Of a stretch of DNA of 64,000 nt, positions 32,608 through 42,928 are shown piece by piece. The position numbers were made by a program, and so were the translations under genes. Under the pieces are notes generated by a model. It saw nothing but the letters and a program-made list of their open reading frames with translations, was not told the origin of the DNA and did no database searches. Within the stretch, counting starts at the first letter, position 1. Each line of letters begins with the position of its first letter. The stretch covers positions 27,846,853-27,910,852 of the forward strand of contig JAJLRJ010000003.1 of the NCBI GenBank assembly GCA_024195265.1, in the 5' to 3' direction. This DNA comes from Dendrophyllia cribrosa. Lineage: Eukaryota > Cnidaria > Anthozoa > Scleractinia > Dendrophylliidae.

Positions 32608-34486
32608 ATGTCATCACAAACTTTGGCCACTATTACTGACGAACTTCGACGGACTTATGCTGCTGCTCTTCTCCAGATTAATCATGACTTGGAGAAAGAT
32701 CAGCAGGATGAACTTCATTTTTACTGTAATGGACTAATTCCGAAAGAAATTAATGGAACCTTAAACATCTTACGTTCATTAGAATATGCTGGGAAGATTT
32801 CATGGGAAGATGTGCGTTTTCTGAAGGAAGGTTTGCGTGTAGTTAACAGACTGGATCTTGTCAAAACCTTGACTGAATTCGAAATCAAGAGGAATCTGGC
32901 AGTTTTACTCGATATGTATGCAAGAAAGAGGCAAGGATTGGAACTGTCTTGTCGCTCTACCTCGGTGGAACAGGCAGCTGCGTGTCTCGTGAAAATTACG
33001 CCGGAAGGAATAGCTCGGGATAGCAACATTGGATTACTGGTGGGACCCAGAAAGAGTATCAAGAAGGTACTGGGCGATTTTCAGGAGGAAATCGAACATG
33101 GAGGTTTGGATCCATGGAATAAACTGACTTTACTGGTTGTTATTGCTGGAGAAATCGTCGCTGAAGCTTTGGCGAACGAAGAACACCGCCGAAAGACGGA
33201 AGTGATTGAATTGTGTTCGAGCGCGGCTGATGAGCTTTGCTATCAGATGTTACAGTTGAAACAAGGAAGCTGGGTAAGATCAGATATGCATTTATTGCTA
33301 GTCAGTATCTCTAATTTTGCTTACTGCCGAATAAGAGAATTCGTGCTTTTATGTTCTAAAAATTCCTAGAATTTAACCTTTGAAATTAAATCGACATGTC
33401 GAGTGATCTTTTAGCTTTGCTGAAAGTGAAATTGAAAACCGATCAGAAGAATACTCAACACAGAAGACATGCAATTTGCAAGCAAATCTAATGCCAAGTA
33501 GTTTGGGAAAACATTTAAAAGCCTTGCCCTGTCTGTATGTTTTGTTCAACAAACCTGGGAACCTTGAACCGAAGAAAAACGTGACAGTGTGTTTTATCGA
33601 ATACAGATGATGTAGTGAAATAAACCCTTGAGCTACAATACATATTTCAAATGTTCTTTTGGTATAACAACAACAAACCCAATAACCTTAGTCGGTGTAA
33701 TAATTTGCAATGAAAATGAAAAAGAATAATGTAGTTTTCTCCAATATATTATCTTTATGACGTTTATGACGTTAGCAAGGCAATAAAGCAAACTTAACAG
33801 ATTTTCTAGCGTTTCCATCGGTGAATTTTCTAAACTTCGCAATTAAGTTTGAGATACTAACACTACCATTCACATATTCCAACTTTTGTCAGACGGATGT
33901 TGTGTAAATATTAAACAGGCCTTATTTTTTAGATTGTGATAGTAAAGGGTGGAAAAGTCGCTAAAATGTTTAAAAATAATATGCATGTTACTCAAAAGTT
34001 ATTAAAATAATGTTTTCCTAATATTTTTAACTAACAAAACATTCCTTTCGCGTCGCAAAACTTTACTCAATATACAACAAAACGTTTTTGACAAACATGT
34101 TGTCGTTGTAACATAATCTGTAAGACCAAACCTTGCTTCTGTTTACTAATCCATTTTTCTCTATCATGTTTCTGTTTCACCCGTGGCCTTAATCTGTTGT
34201 ATACGTATTAATATCATTGATTTGGATTTGCCTGTTTATAATTATGTCTACTCAAAAAATCATCCAGTTATTATGGTACATTGTGTTGTTTTCGCAACGG
34301 CGGTTTTGAATTGATAGAGCTTTATTAAAACCTACTTTATATATATTTTAGGAAGATTTCTGCGATCATGTAGAGGAAAGATATAAATTGGTCTGCCCTC
34401 CTTCTGCGTCAGATGCTAACAGTACCTGTGTAAAGAAGAAGATAGCCGATGTGGTTGACCAGCTGAAAATAACCTTTCGCCTGTAG
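32608..34486 (+). CDS. DED-containing protein, copy C (2 exons)
   Basis: Exon 1 is 32608-33273, exon 2 is 34352-34486; intron 1078 bp (GTAAGA...TTTTAG). 266 residues. DED at about 12-90: Leu-Ile-Pro-Lys 43-46, Ile-Ser-Trp-Glu-Asp 64-68, Phe-Leu-Lys-Glu 71-74, Arg-Leu-Asp-Leu 81-84. The start lacks the six-residue stretch present in A/B before Thr-Ile-Thr-Asp. Exon 2 ends Lys-Ile-Thr-Phe-Arg-Leu. Differs from copy D mainly by Ile-Asn-His-Asp (D: Val-Phe-His-Asp), Asn41 (D: Thr) and Phe71 (D: Leu). An upstream in-frame ATG exists but lies before the TATA box. Confidence 0.8.
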
Positions 34487-34597
34487 TAATAATCAGATAT
34501 ACGAAGATTTGCGACGTTTCGCGACGATTTATGCGAATATTTACGAAGTTTTAACACGGTTTATGCGAAGGTTTACGAAGTTTTACCGATTTATTTC

Positions 34598-35283
34598 CCA
34601 TTCGTAAACGGTCGATGCCATCATTGGTAGATGCCATTTCGGTTCTAGTCTAGACCTAAAATAACAAGGAAATTAGACTACAAATGTTACATGAAATTAG
34701 GCTTGGTCAAAACAGATAAGTCGAATATTAGACTAATGTTAGATTTCTATTTACGCTTAGGCAGGAGCCCATAATCCCGGAGCGTGCAACTTCCATACTG
34801 CGCCTGTGAAACGGCGTTTTTACAAGTAGGTTTATTTTTAGATAAGCCTTTCCCGTGAATTGGTTTCGGAAAACCAATCACAAGCAATTGCATAAATAAT
34901 AACATTGACATATTCACATAGTGACTGGAAATCAGACATTCGCCACACAGGAATGTGAACATGTGAATAGTTATTAATTATGTAATTGCTTGTGATTGGC
35001 TCGCGGGAAAGGCTTATCTAAAAATAAACCTACTTGTAAAAACGCCGTTGTACGAATTTATGGTAGTTGCACGCTCCGAGTAATAGGCTCCTGGCTTAGG
35101 TTAGTATCAGTTAAGGAAGAAACCTGATATAATTCAATGTTTCGGGCATTTGGCGAATTTATTTAGTGGTGTAGTGGAGAGGGAGGGATGGTAGCATGCA
35201 AAAGGACTCGAATTCGATTCGGGGTCGTAAACTTCTTCTGTTAGCATAAGACTTTTTTGATAACATCGACCGTTTACGAAAGG
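34598..35283. mobile_element. Inverted-repeat element with tRNA-like cassette
   Basis: ATTCGTAAACGGTCGATGCC at the left, complement near 35263-35283. Internal GTGGTGTAGTGG (A-box-like) and CGAATTCGATTCGG (B-box-like) at about 35163-35222. Relatives at 45447-46131, 58282-58732 and 59641-60031. Contains the 332-bp MITE. Confidence 0.6.
34762..35093. mobile_element. 332-bp foldback MITE, 7-bp TSD
   Basis: CAGGAGCC...GGCTCCTG with arms including ACTTGTAAAAACGCCG. Flanked by GCTTAGG at 34755-34761 and 35094-35100. Copy E has the empty site (single GCTTAGG at 59811-59817). Confidence 0.85.
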
Positions 35284-36314
35284 TTTTTTTTTTTTTTCCC
35301 CTTGAAGCAAAAAATTGCAACTCCGCCTGGATTGATCTGCCTGTCAGTGATGTCTTGCTGGTCCCAAGCCCAGATAAAGGAGGAGGGTTAAATGTGGAAA
35401 AAGGGATTTACTTGCTACAGACACTTCAACTACACTGTTAGGGAAAAGTACTTTTAAATAAAGACTCCAAAAAGAAGAATAAAAAAGAAAAAAATAGAAA
35501 GAAAAAAAAAACTGAAAAAAATGAAAAAAAAAATAGAAAAATGAAAAAAGAAAAAAAAAGAAAAAGGGAAAAAAGTAACTGAAAACTAACGGAGATGAAA
35601 AAAAGAATAACAAAACGAATCAAGAGACCCTTAAGAAACACCAAATTGAAGATAAAATAAAAAGCTAAGACAAAAAGCGGCCAAAAGAGAAAAAACAAAA
35701 AGAAACAAAAAGTATGACATGATGGCGGTACAAAGACAAAGACAAAAAATGTATAACGGTTTCATGAAATATAGGAATGGACGTGTACATGTTTTCCTGA
35801 CAATGACATTGCTCGGAAGTTCGCAACCGTGTTAACTTTAGAAGTTATGTATCAATAAAGGTGTGATTGTTTTAAAATTGTCTGTGTTCATTGTTGTTAA
35901 TATTTCGCGAGTCTTGTTCCTGCTTCAGTAGTGTTTACTCCCATGTCTCTGAATTGCCCTTGTGTTTTAAAAAGCAGTAACACTTGCTGCTTCTCGCAAA
36001 TGAAAATGACAGCTTTGTGTGGACTCCCATTCAAATTCCAATCTTCATACAATAGCTGAATGTAGTGACTCGGATCTCTCAGTATACAAAACGATGTTTC
36101 GTGGCACAGTTGTATCGCAAAACGACGTCCAAGGAAGGATTGTTCTTTTAAAACAACTATACTGGTGACGTTGCACTGACCAGAAGTGCAGTAACTCTGA
36201 CTGGCTCTTGATTGAATAAAGTTTATTTTAACTAGACTACCCAGACGTGGGTAGCGGAAACAAATGAATTGAGTTATGTATCATGGGACGAACCCAAGGT
36301 TCCCTGGCCCGGGA

Positions 36315-36357
36315 GGAGGGGGAGGGGGAGGGGGGGGGGGGGGGGGGGGGGGGGGAG
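36315..36357 (+). repeat. Poly-G tract
   Basis: GGAGGGGGAGGGGG followed by about 30 G. The same tract is longer and differently interrupted at 47161-47215, one of the few differences between the C and D segments. Frames through it are artefacts. Confidence 0.9.
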
Positions 36358-36829
36358 GTACTCAACAGGGATGCCTCGCCCTGAAGTCCAAATCCTTACC
36401 TTTTTATAAACCGTTTTTGACCGAAAAGGTAACCCTTTCTTATACCTTCCATAAAAAATGTGGCTCCCCTTTCATATACCTACAGAAGCCTCTTTACTAT
36501 ACCCTTGAAATAAACTAATGGAGCGATATCCATGGAAAACATCAAGCGTTAGGGACTGTGCAATAATTATCAGGAGGGGGAGGATTGGAAAATGGGCTTC
36601 AAGTTGGAAAATATTAGGTAATACCCTCCCTTCTAAAGGATTGAATTTAGTTATTGCCCCCACCCCCTCTGATCAGTCAGAAATTTTGTGTGACTCCCCC
36701 CCCCCCCTCCCCCCTTCACACACCTTTTATATACAAATAAATTATTACCCAGCATTTTTTTAATATACAATCACCTGTTATTGCTACGAGGTAATGTTTG
36801 TTCCAGACGTGGATATACAGCAATACTAC

Positions 36830-37190
36830 ATGTTTACTTGTTGGACATCCGTATCTGTAACAAACATGACCTTGAAGCAGTGTTCAACAAAGCCATCCGA
36901 TTCCACTTCTGAATCACTTGATTGCGAATCCGAGTTGCTTGCACTAGAACATTTCCTCGTTAACGTTCTCTTTGGGATTTTGGGTTTCTCGTGGGATGCA
37001 AGAATGATCACCACGAGCGTACTGAAGAACTCGTGCAACCAGTGCCACTTTACCTCTACTGATCTTAAAACCATGCTGGTTGAGGTACATTTTCAATCTT
37101 TTGCAATATGTTGTAGTGAAATTATGATTTTGGTGCAATTTTGTCTGCACTGGTTCAAATTTATTTTGAACCAGTGCAAATATTTGCACT
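36830..37190 (-). pseudogene. SAP-like domain fragment, frameshifted
   Basis: Minus frames give Leu-Lys-Met-Tyr-Leu-Asn-Gln-His-Gly-Phe...Gly-Lys-Val-Ala-Leu-Val-Ala-Arg-Val, a SAP-like helix-turn-helix, then in another frame a Ser/Asp/Glu-rich linker. Probably a piece of a transposon-associated protein. Duplicated at 47687-48047. Confidence 0.35.
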
Positions 37191-37236
37191 GGTGTATAAC
37201 GATATTCTACTGTTCAAATGTTGTTGACAATAGCCT

Positions 37237-37380
37237 AATTTCGATATATTAAAATTCAACTTGAAACGAAAGACATCACTGCGAGGCTTAGGGGAATGAT
37301 AGTAAGAATTTATGTGGTTTTTTCCTTAAGCCTCGCAGTGTTGTCTTTTGTTTCAAGTTGAATTTTAATATATCGAAATT
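37237..37380. repeat. Inverted repeat (54-bp arms)
   Basis: AATTTCGATATATTAAAATT...GCGAGGCTTA pairs with its complement across about 35 bp. The D counterpart is a larger palindrome (47975-48356). Confidence 0.8.
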
Positions 37381-37510
37381 GGGCTAACCAAATTTAAAAA
37401 GCCAGAAACGCATTATCACAATATTCGTCTCTATATTATAGAGATAGAGAAGAATAGATAAATAAATCGTATTGCAACAAATTGAAATTGCAGTTCAGCC
37501 ACAGAAGGTT

Positions 37511-37541
<31 letters not shown>

Positions 37542-38570
37542 AACAGATCATCAAGCCTTTCAGTGAGAACTATAGACACTTGAAATAAAATGTTAAGCCC
37601 CCCTCCTCTTGAGTGACGCATTTTACTTTGAGCCCCCCGCCCCCATCCTTGCTTTGATTTTACTTTACATGTATGCCCCCCTTCCTCATCTGGTTTTCCA
37701 ACCCCCCTCTCGCGATAATTATTGCAGTCCCTTACTAATATTGATGTTAAAACATGAAACAATAACGTGCGTCTGTTTGAGATATTTTGAAAGGCCTTTT
37801 TTATATACCTAAATAGCAGTTTTCCCTACCCCTTTTCTATAATCCCTACCCTTTTATTTACCTCCAACCTCAAAAAGTTATCCCTTCCGGTCGGAGCATT
37901 CCCGTATAGCCCATTATAGGGAGTACCCCAACCCCCTCCGGGTTCCCTGTCCCTGAATGTGACAATCTTTCGAGTGTTTAATATAGCTTCTCAAACTGAT
38001 CATTAAATGCGGAGAAAGCAAGGGAATAAAATCGCCAAAATCTATGCAAATTAATACCGGGTATCCAAACCTCCTTCGCGGTAGTGATTTCCTTTGTGTT
38101 CTCGTCATGAATAATTAGTGAGTTTTAGAAATACTTATAAACTCTGTTTTCTTTCGTTTTGTTACAGTGCCCAATCGCTCTGAATCTACCGAAGATCTGC
38201 CGTCGACCGTCGACATATCTACCGAACATCAGTCGACACTTTCTTTAGAAAATATGATTCGTACATTACAATGTATAATAATATCTGCTAAAACTGCTTT
38301 GAAAATACAATGATAGGATAAATTCAGTTTCTCAGTTGTTCCAAACTCCACATATGAGCAATTTTCACTGGAAAAGTTGAAAATTTCCATAGTATGTAAA
38401 AAACATGTAAATAACATGTAAATCCTCAAAAAGATACTGTAAATGAAAATTTACATGATTTTTACCCATTTACATGTTTTTAGAAATCCTGTAAGAAACA
38501 TGTAAATAATTGAGGTGAAACATGTAAATTATGGAAAAGATCCTGTAAATTTCTCAAACCAGGGACATAA
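37381..38570. other. Intergenic between C and D, no gene
   Basis: Poly-G at 37510-37536 and C-rich patches (37598-37645). A possible orphan exon at 38169-38312 follows TTCGTTTTGTTACAG. No known domain. Confidence 0.35.
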
Positions 38571-38790
38571 GACCATGTAAATAGCATGTAAATCGAATAA
38601 GGGAGCCTGTAAATAACATGTAAATCGAATAAGGGAGCCTGTAAATAACATGTAAATCGAATAAGGGAGCCTGTAAATAACATGTAAATCGAATAAGGGA
38701 GCCTGTAAATAACATGTAAATCGAATAAAGCAGCCTGTAAATAACATGTAAATCGAATAAAGCAGCCTGTGAATATCATGTAAATCGAAC
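38571..38790. repeat. 32-bp minisatellite, about 7 units
   Basis: Unit CCTGTAAATAACATGTAAAT + CGAATAAGGGAG. The last units change AGGGAG to AAGCAG. Weaker relatives extend left to about 38400. Confidence 0.9.
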
Positions 38791-39229
38791 GAGGGAACCA
38801 AATCGAGCCAGCTCGCTTGTTTACTATCATGTAAATTAATGCGAACATTCATAGGCAAAGTAAACATACACGACTCATTAAAAAGCTGCATTTTAATTGT
38901 TTTATTATAACTCCCTTGATCCTAATGTTACACCCTTTTTCAACTGTTCAAGATTCTTTGTTTCTGCTTTTCATTATTCCTTTCAAAAAGCTATATGTAC
39001 ACTGTACAGTGTACATTGACTGCAGCTTTGGTATGTTTTCTGCCATAGCTTGGCCATGGGATGCTCTTGCTCTTGAAGCCTGCGAAACAAAACAAAAAAA
39101 CAGCTGCAGTGAGCAAAGTCTGTCTTGTAGTAGTCTGCCTAATACTAAAGGCAACTGTCCTTTGCGTCCATGTTTTTATCAAAAGAAAAATGGGCAGCAC
39201 ACATCAACTGATCTTGCTTTTAATTACTA

Positions 39230-39275
39230 GACCGGTTTCATCTGATACAAGTCATGTTAGAACAGACTTCATCAG
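39230..39275 (-). ncRNA. Hammerhead-like motif
   Basis: Minus strand: CTGATGA, a stem II region of about 29 nt (GTCTG...CAGA pairing, imperfect), then GAAACCGGTC with a palindromic ACCGGT stem III. Stem I is weak. Likely a terminus of another PLE family. Confidence 0.4.
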
Positions 39276-39873
39276 GGATTTTGAACAAGATTATGTGAGG
39301 AACTATATTTTATACACACCATTTACATTTCAACATTACATACAAGTAACATAGACAAGAATTAGAATTATTGTCATTTACAGAAAGTGTTTGAAAGTCT
39401 CACATAATCTTGTGACAGCATGTTATCAGATCTTTGAGTGACCACATTTATTTTATACTGATTGCAGATTGTAGCTTCAGTTCAGCAAGTGCCAGCATTT
39501 TGTCAGATCTTTAATGCCATTTTGGCATAATTATATTCATAGGGTGCAGGTACCTGGCCTATTAATTAAAGGAGAAATGTTAAATTAACCCTTCTGATAA
39601 ATTTTAAATTCTGCACTAACATAGGATAATATGAACATCAATAATTTACGGAGATAATTGGATTATGGCCTGAGTGTAACGCCATACGAAGAAAAAAACA
39701 AAGCTAGTATTGAAAAAGAAGTTAATACTTATCTTGAAGCAAGGGTCCAACCGACGAACAGGATTAATCTCCTTGCGGGTAGCGCAGTCGGTGGCAGAAT
39801 ATCTCGAAGAAACTGGAAAACCACTGGAATGACCACTTGTCAGGGTTTTTCTGTCGGGACGGGGACGCAGGCG
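39276..39873. other. Flank of PLE insertion; shared direct repeat
   Basis: TATTTTATACACACCATTTA (about 39307) recurs at about 42757, suggesting remnants of one older element flanking 39.3-42.8 kb. From 39567 rightward the sequence is duplicated at 48560. A short frame at 39658-39900 has no recognised domain. Confidence 0.4.
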
Positions 39874-39953
39874 TTTATCCTTTGTAACACGAGAATTTAG
39901 TTTTATCGACTGAGTCGATAAGGTAAATTGACCACCGTAAAAAGATTCAAATA

Positions 39954-39987
39954 GCTGACGTTTCGAGCGCTAGCCCTTCGTCGGAGC
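39954..39987 (-). ncRNA. Degenerate hammerhead-like motif of PLE 3' end
   Basis: Minus strand core CCGACGA (hammerhead consensus CTGANGA, so U4 is changed), CGAAGGGCTAGCGCTCGAAA, then CGTC. Stem I GCT/AGC. Probably inactive. Twin at 48947-48980. Confidence 0.4.
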
Positions 39988-40082
39988 GAATCAAGGAATT
40001 GTGGGTAGTGTGTGGTTTTATATAGTAAGCGGTGGAGCTACGCTATTGGTGGAAATTTGGTGACGTGAAAAGCAAATGTAGA

Positions 40083-41744
40083 TTAGTTGAATGAAAAGCG
40101 TTCGTTGATGCCGTGGGGTTTGAGAGTGCCGATTTGAAAGATGATTTTTTGTTCTAGGTTTTTACGGCTTTCTGTGTTACCCTGGTGTAAGGAAAGGCCG
40201 CAGATTGTCATGTGTTGTTTAGAATGGTTAGTAAGATTAAAATGGCGCGCGACTGGTTTGGATGCGTCTTTGTCATTTTTTTCAACGTCTCGGAGATGTT
40301 CACGAAAACGGTCGCCCAGTCTCCTCCCTGTTTCGCCAATGTATATCTTTTTGCAAAAAGTACATGTAATGCAGTAGATAACATTTACGGAGGTGCATGT
40401 AAAACGATCAGTGATTTTAATAGATCGTTTGGGTCCTGTTATTTTGTCCGCGTTCTGAATGAAAGGACAAGTGTTACATCGTGTGCGTGTGCATTTGAAA
40501 GTTCCCGGTACATCGTCAGATTTCAGTGCGCTCGTAACTAGAAAGTTGCCTATGTTTTTGTCACGTTTGAATGAAATTAGTGGGGGTTGTGAAAAAATTC
40601 TGCCAGTTTCGGGGTCGTTTTGGAGTAATTTGAAATTTTTTAAAATGATGCTTTTGACTGTGTTGTTGTGTGGGTGGAAAGTGAGGGTGAATGGAATTCT
40701 CTCGTTCTCTTCCTTCTGTGGCGTTTGTAGTGCTGACTGTCTGTCGATCTGTTGTGCACGTTGTTGGCCCGTATTAACAACAGAGTCAGGGTACCCACGT
40801 TTCTTGAAAAACTGGCACATTTCTTCTGATTTGTTGGAAAAATCAGTGTCATCACTACATAGACGTCGAAGTCTGAGAAATTGAGAATACGGAATGGCGT
40901 TTTTAACGTGCGATGGATGTGAGGATGAATGTAACAGATAACTGTGGGAATCTGTAGGTTTGTAGTGCACACTTGTGGATAAACTGTTACCGTTGATTGA
41001 AATATTAATGTCAAGAAAAGCGACTGAGGTTTCGGAAATTTCCCAGGTATATTTTAGAGCTGGATGAAAAGTATTGACAGAAGTTATGAATTGATTAAGT
41101 TCCTCTTTACTGGAAGAGGTAGCGCCAATGCAATCATCGATGTAGCGGCCGTAGAGTTCGGGTTTGGTTCCGTGGTACTGATTAAAAAATTTGTCTTCGA
41201 TGTGGCCTACAAAAAGGTTAGCGTAGCTTGGTCCCATTTTGGTGCCCATGGCGACTCCATTTACTTGTTTGTAGTAGTTTTGGGAAAATGAAAAACAGTT
41301 AAGTGTCAAAACTAATTCGGCTAAGCGGAGCAGTGTTTCTGAGCTTGGGTTTTGAATGGAGCGCTGGTCGAAAAAATATTTTAGTGCTTGAAGTCCTTCG
41401 TCATTGGGGATGACGGTATATAAAGAGGTAATGTCCATAGTGAAAATTAATTTGTTTTCGCTGGCAAAACTGAAATCCCGGAAAATTTCGAGTGCGTGAT
41501 TGGTGTCCTTAATGTACGAGGGTAGTGATTTGACAATGGGGGCCATGATTTTGTCTAAATAGCTAGAAATTAGTTCGGTAGGACAGCTACAAGCGGAAAC
41601 AATGGGTCGGCCCGGATTGTTTGGTTTATGAATTTTAGGTTTGAAATAAACGCGTGAGGTTCTAGGAGTAGTGATGATGAGATTGTTGGCGGTAACTGGC
41701 AATTGTTGTTTAGTAATGAGGTCTTGGATAGTTTCTTTGACAAT
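40083..41744 (-). CDS. PLE reverse transcriptase / GIY-YIG endonuclease, copy 1
   Basis: 553 codons open from the element edge to the stop; no ATG at the start, so the N-terminus was lost on insertion. Numbering from the TTG at 41702: Ile-His-Lys-Pro 24-27 with Gly-Arg-Pro-Ile-Val-Ser, motif A Met-Asp-Ile-Thr-Ser-Leu-Tyr-Thr with Asp90, motif B Met-Gly-Thr-Lys-Met-Gly-Pro-Ser-Tyr-Ala-Asn, motif C Tyr-Ile-Asp-Asp 187-190. A Cys-rich linker follows, then GIY-YIG: Ile-Tyr-Ile-Gly-Glu-Thr-Gly-Arg-Arg near 453-461. PLEs use target-primed reverse transcription with this endonuclease. All catalytic motifs are present and no internal stop occurs, so insertion was recent. Differs from the second copy by few bases. 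Confidence 0.9.
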   Translation of the reverse strand: MVKETIQDLITKQQLPVTANNLIITTPRTSRVYFKPKIHKPNNPGRPIVSACSCPTELISSYLDKIMAPIVKSLPSYIKDTNHALEIFRDFSFASENKLIFTMDITSLYTVIPNDEGLQALKYFFDQRSIQNPSSETLLRLAELVLTLNCFSFSQNYYKQVNGVAMGTKMGPSYANLFVGHIEDKFFNQYHGTKPELYGRYIDDCIGATSSSKEELNQFITSVNTFHPALKYTWEISETSVAFLDINISINGNSLSTSVHYKPTDSHSYLLHSSSHPSHVKNAIPYSQFLRLRRLCSDDTDFSNKSEEMCQFFKKRGYPDSVVNTGQQRAQQIDRQSALQTPQKEENERIPFTLTFHPHNNTVKSIILKNFKLLQNDPETGRIFSQPPLISFKRDKNIGNFLVTSALKSDDVPGTFKCTRTRCNTCPFIQNADKITGPKRSIKITDRFTCTSVNVIYCITCTFCKKIYIGETGRRLGDRFREHLRDVEKNDKDASKPVARHFNLTNHSKQHMTICGLSLHQGNTESRKNLEQKIIFQIGTLKPHGINERFSFN

Positions 41745-41764
41745 TTTATCCTTTGTAACCTTCC

Positions 41765-42265
41765 CTGGCGATAATCTGAAGGATCTTTAAGGATCCTTAA
41801 AAATCTGCATGAGGATCTGCGAGGATCTTACTGAGGATCTTAATAATGATCTTTGAGGATCTTTTAAATTCCTGTAAGATCCTCAATAATCTTGCCAAGA
41901 TCTTCAAGGATCCTTTAAATTCTTGGCAAAGATCTTCAAGGATCTTTTAAAATCTTCAAAGTTCTTTGCAAGATCCTTCAAAGGATCTTATTAAGATCCT
42001 TGAAAGATCCTTATAAATTCTTGAGGATCTTAAAGGATCCTTGCAAAGATCCTCACAAGGATATTTTGCTAGGATCCTTTTAAGATCTTCATCAATTCCT
42101 TAAGGATCTTTGTAAAAAAAATTCTACAATAAAATACAGATGAAGAATCTTTGAGGATCTTTCAAAGATCCTGTGAGGATCCCTTAAAGATCTTTATCTT
42201 TAAGGATCTTTGACAGGTCTTTGAAGATCTTCAAAGATCTCTGAAGATCCTGTGAGGATTTTCAC
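41765..42265. repeat. GATC-rich satellite (AAGGATCTT words)
   Basis: About 500 bp made of degenerate AAGATCCT/AGGATCTT words on both strands, with a GATC roughly every 10-15 bp. The boundary with the ORF1 remnant near 42265 is sharp. Twin at 50758-51258. Confidence 0.85.
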
Positions 42266-42269
42266 CAGG

Positions 42270-42718
42270 GTTCCTCTCTGCCTTCCCTTCGGCTTGGTAC
42301 ATTCTTTTCTCATCGTCCGAGTTTGAAGCAAGCTCATCTGACAAATATTCGTTAATGGTCAACCAGCCGTACTCGCTTTGATCTGTTTCGAAACTAACTC
42401 GGTACCTGATTGAAGAGCCACTTTAACTTTTTCGTATCAATTCATGTAAGGCGTGGTCCATTTGTTGCTGATTTCCTTTCCTTTTACATGTATAGTTCTC
42501 CCGGCGAGCCTTTTTAAAAGCCTGTTGGACAGTCGAACTATTTTCCTCAGAGAAACGCTTTGAAAATTCGCTAAGCCATGATTCAATAACTTGGGTAAGT
42601 TTATCAGTTAAAGAATTAATCGAAACGGAAACAGAAGACTGAATAGCCACGCTTATAGATGGATCCACAGCTTTGACGCTTGGGCCAGCACATGCTCGTG
42701 TTTCCTCAGTGTCGCTCA
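42270..42718 (-). pseudogene. ORF1-like fragment of a DIRS/YR-type element
   Basis: ATG at 42718 starts Met-Ser-Asp-Thr-Glu-Glu. An amphipathic region leads to Tyr-Thr-Cys-Lys-Arg-Lys-Gly-Asn-Gln-Gln-Gln, resembling the Phe-Lys-x-Lys-Gly-Asn-x2-Gln motif of ORF1-like proteins in cnidarian retroelements. After a stop at 42423 another frame continues with Tyr-Gly-Trp-Leu-Thr-Ile-Asn-Glu-Tyr and Asp-Asp-Glu-Lys-Arg, so the gene is frameshifted. It then runs into the GATC satellite. Twin at 51263-51711. Confidence 0.45.
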
Positions 42719-42928
42719 TGTTAAAAAAAGTGGTGTGGTGAAGATTATGTGACGAACGTATTTTATACACACCATTTACACTTCAACATTACATACAATA
42801 CGCGCGCGTCTAGTGCTGGGGTTCACAACAGTTGTGTCAAGTGTGTACTCGTCATAAAAATGCATGCATGTTTGATCGCACGATCAGTTTCAGTCGCGCC
42901 AGTTTTCCAGCCAATCGATTCTCGAATA

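Larger units (their letters stand above)
34487..35882 (+). other. Probable 3' UTR of DED copy C
   Basis: TTTACGAAG-type short repeats (34500-34588), an inverted-repeat element (34598-35283) with a MITE inside it, an A/G-rich tract (35458-35700), TGATGGCGGTACAAAG, then TATCAATAAAGG (AATAAA 35854-35859). The end matches D, E and the relic at 12400-12715. Confidence 0.55.
39889..41744 (-). mobile_element. Penelope-like retroelement copy 1, 15-bp TSD
   Basis: 5'-truncated element of 1856 bp flanked by TTTATCCTTTGTAAC at 39874-39888 and 41745-41759. Contains an intact RT/GIY-YIG frame and a terminal hammerhead-like motif. Twin copy at 48882-50737. Confidence 0.75.

Noticed and set aside
36276..36518. 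Frames through the poly-G tracts (also 47132-47377, 14220-14420)
   Set aside because: Poly-Gly/Pro from homopolymers, with differing lengths between duplicates.
38480..38891. Two overlapping repeat-containing minus frames with Phe-Thr-Cys-Tyr-Leu-Gln repeats
   Set aside because: Translation of the 32-bp minisatellite in two frames; no start context or conservation.
39658..39900. 80-codon plus frame duplicated at 48651
   Set aside because: Runs across the PLE insertion edge; duplicated only because the segment is duplicated; no domain.
40459..40884. Plus-strand frames opposite the PLE (also 49452-49877)
   Set aside because: Antisense of a clear RT/GIY-YIG gene, no domain.
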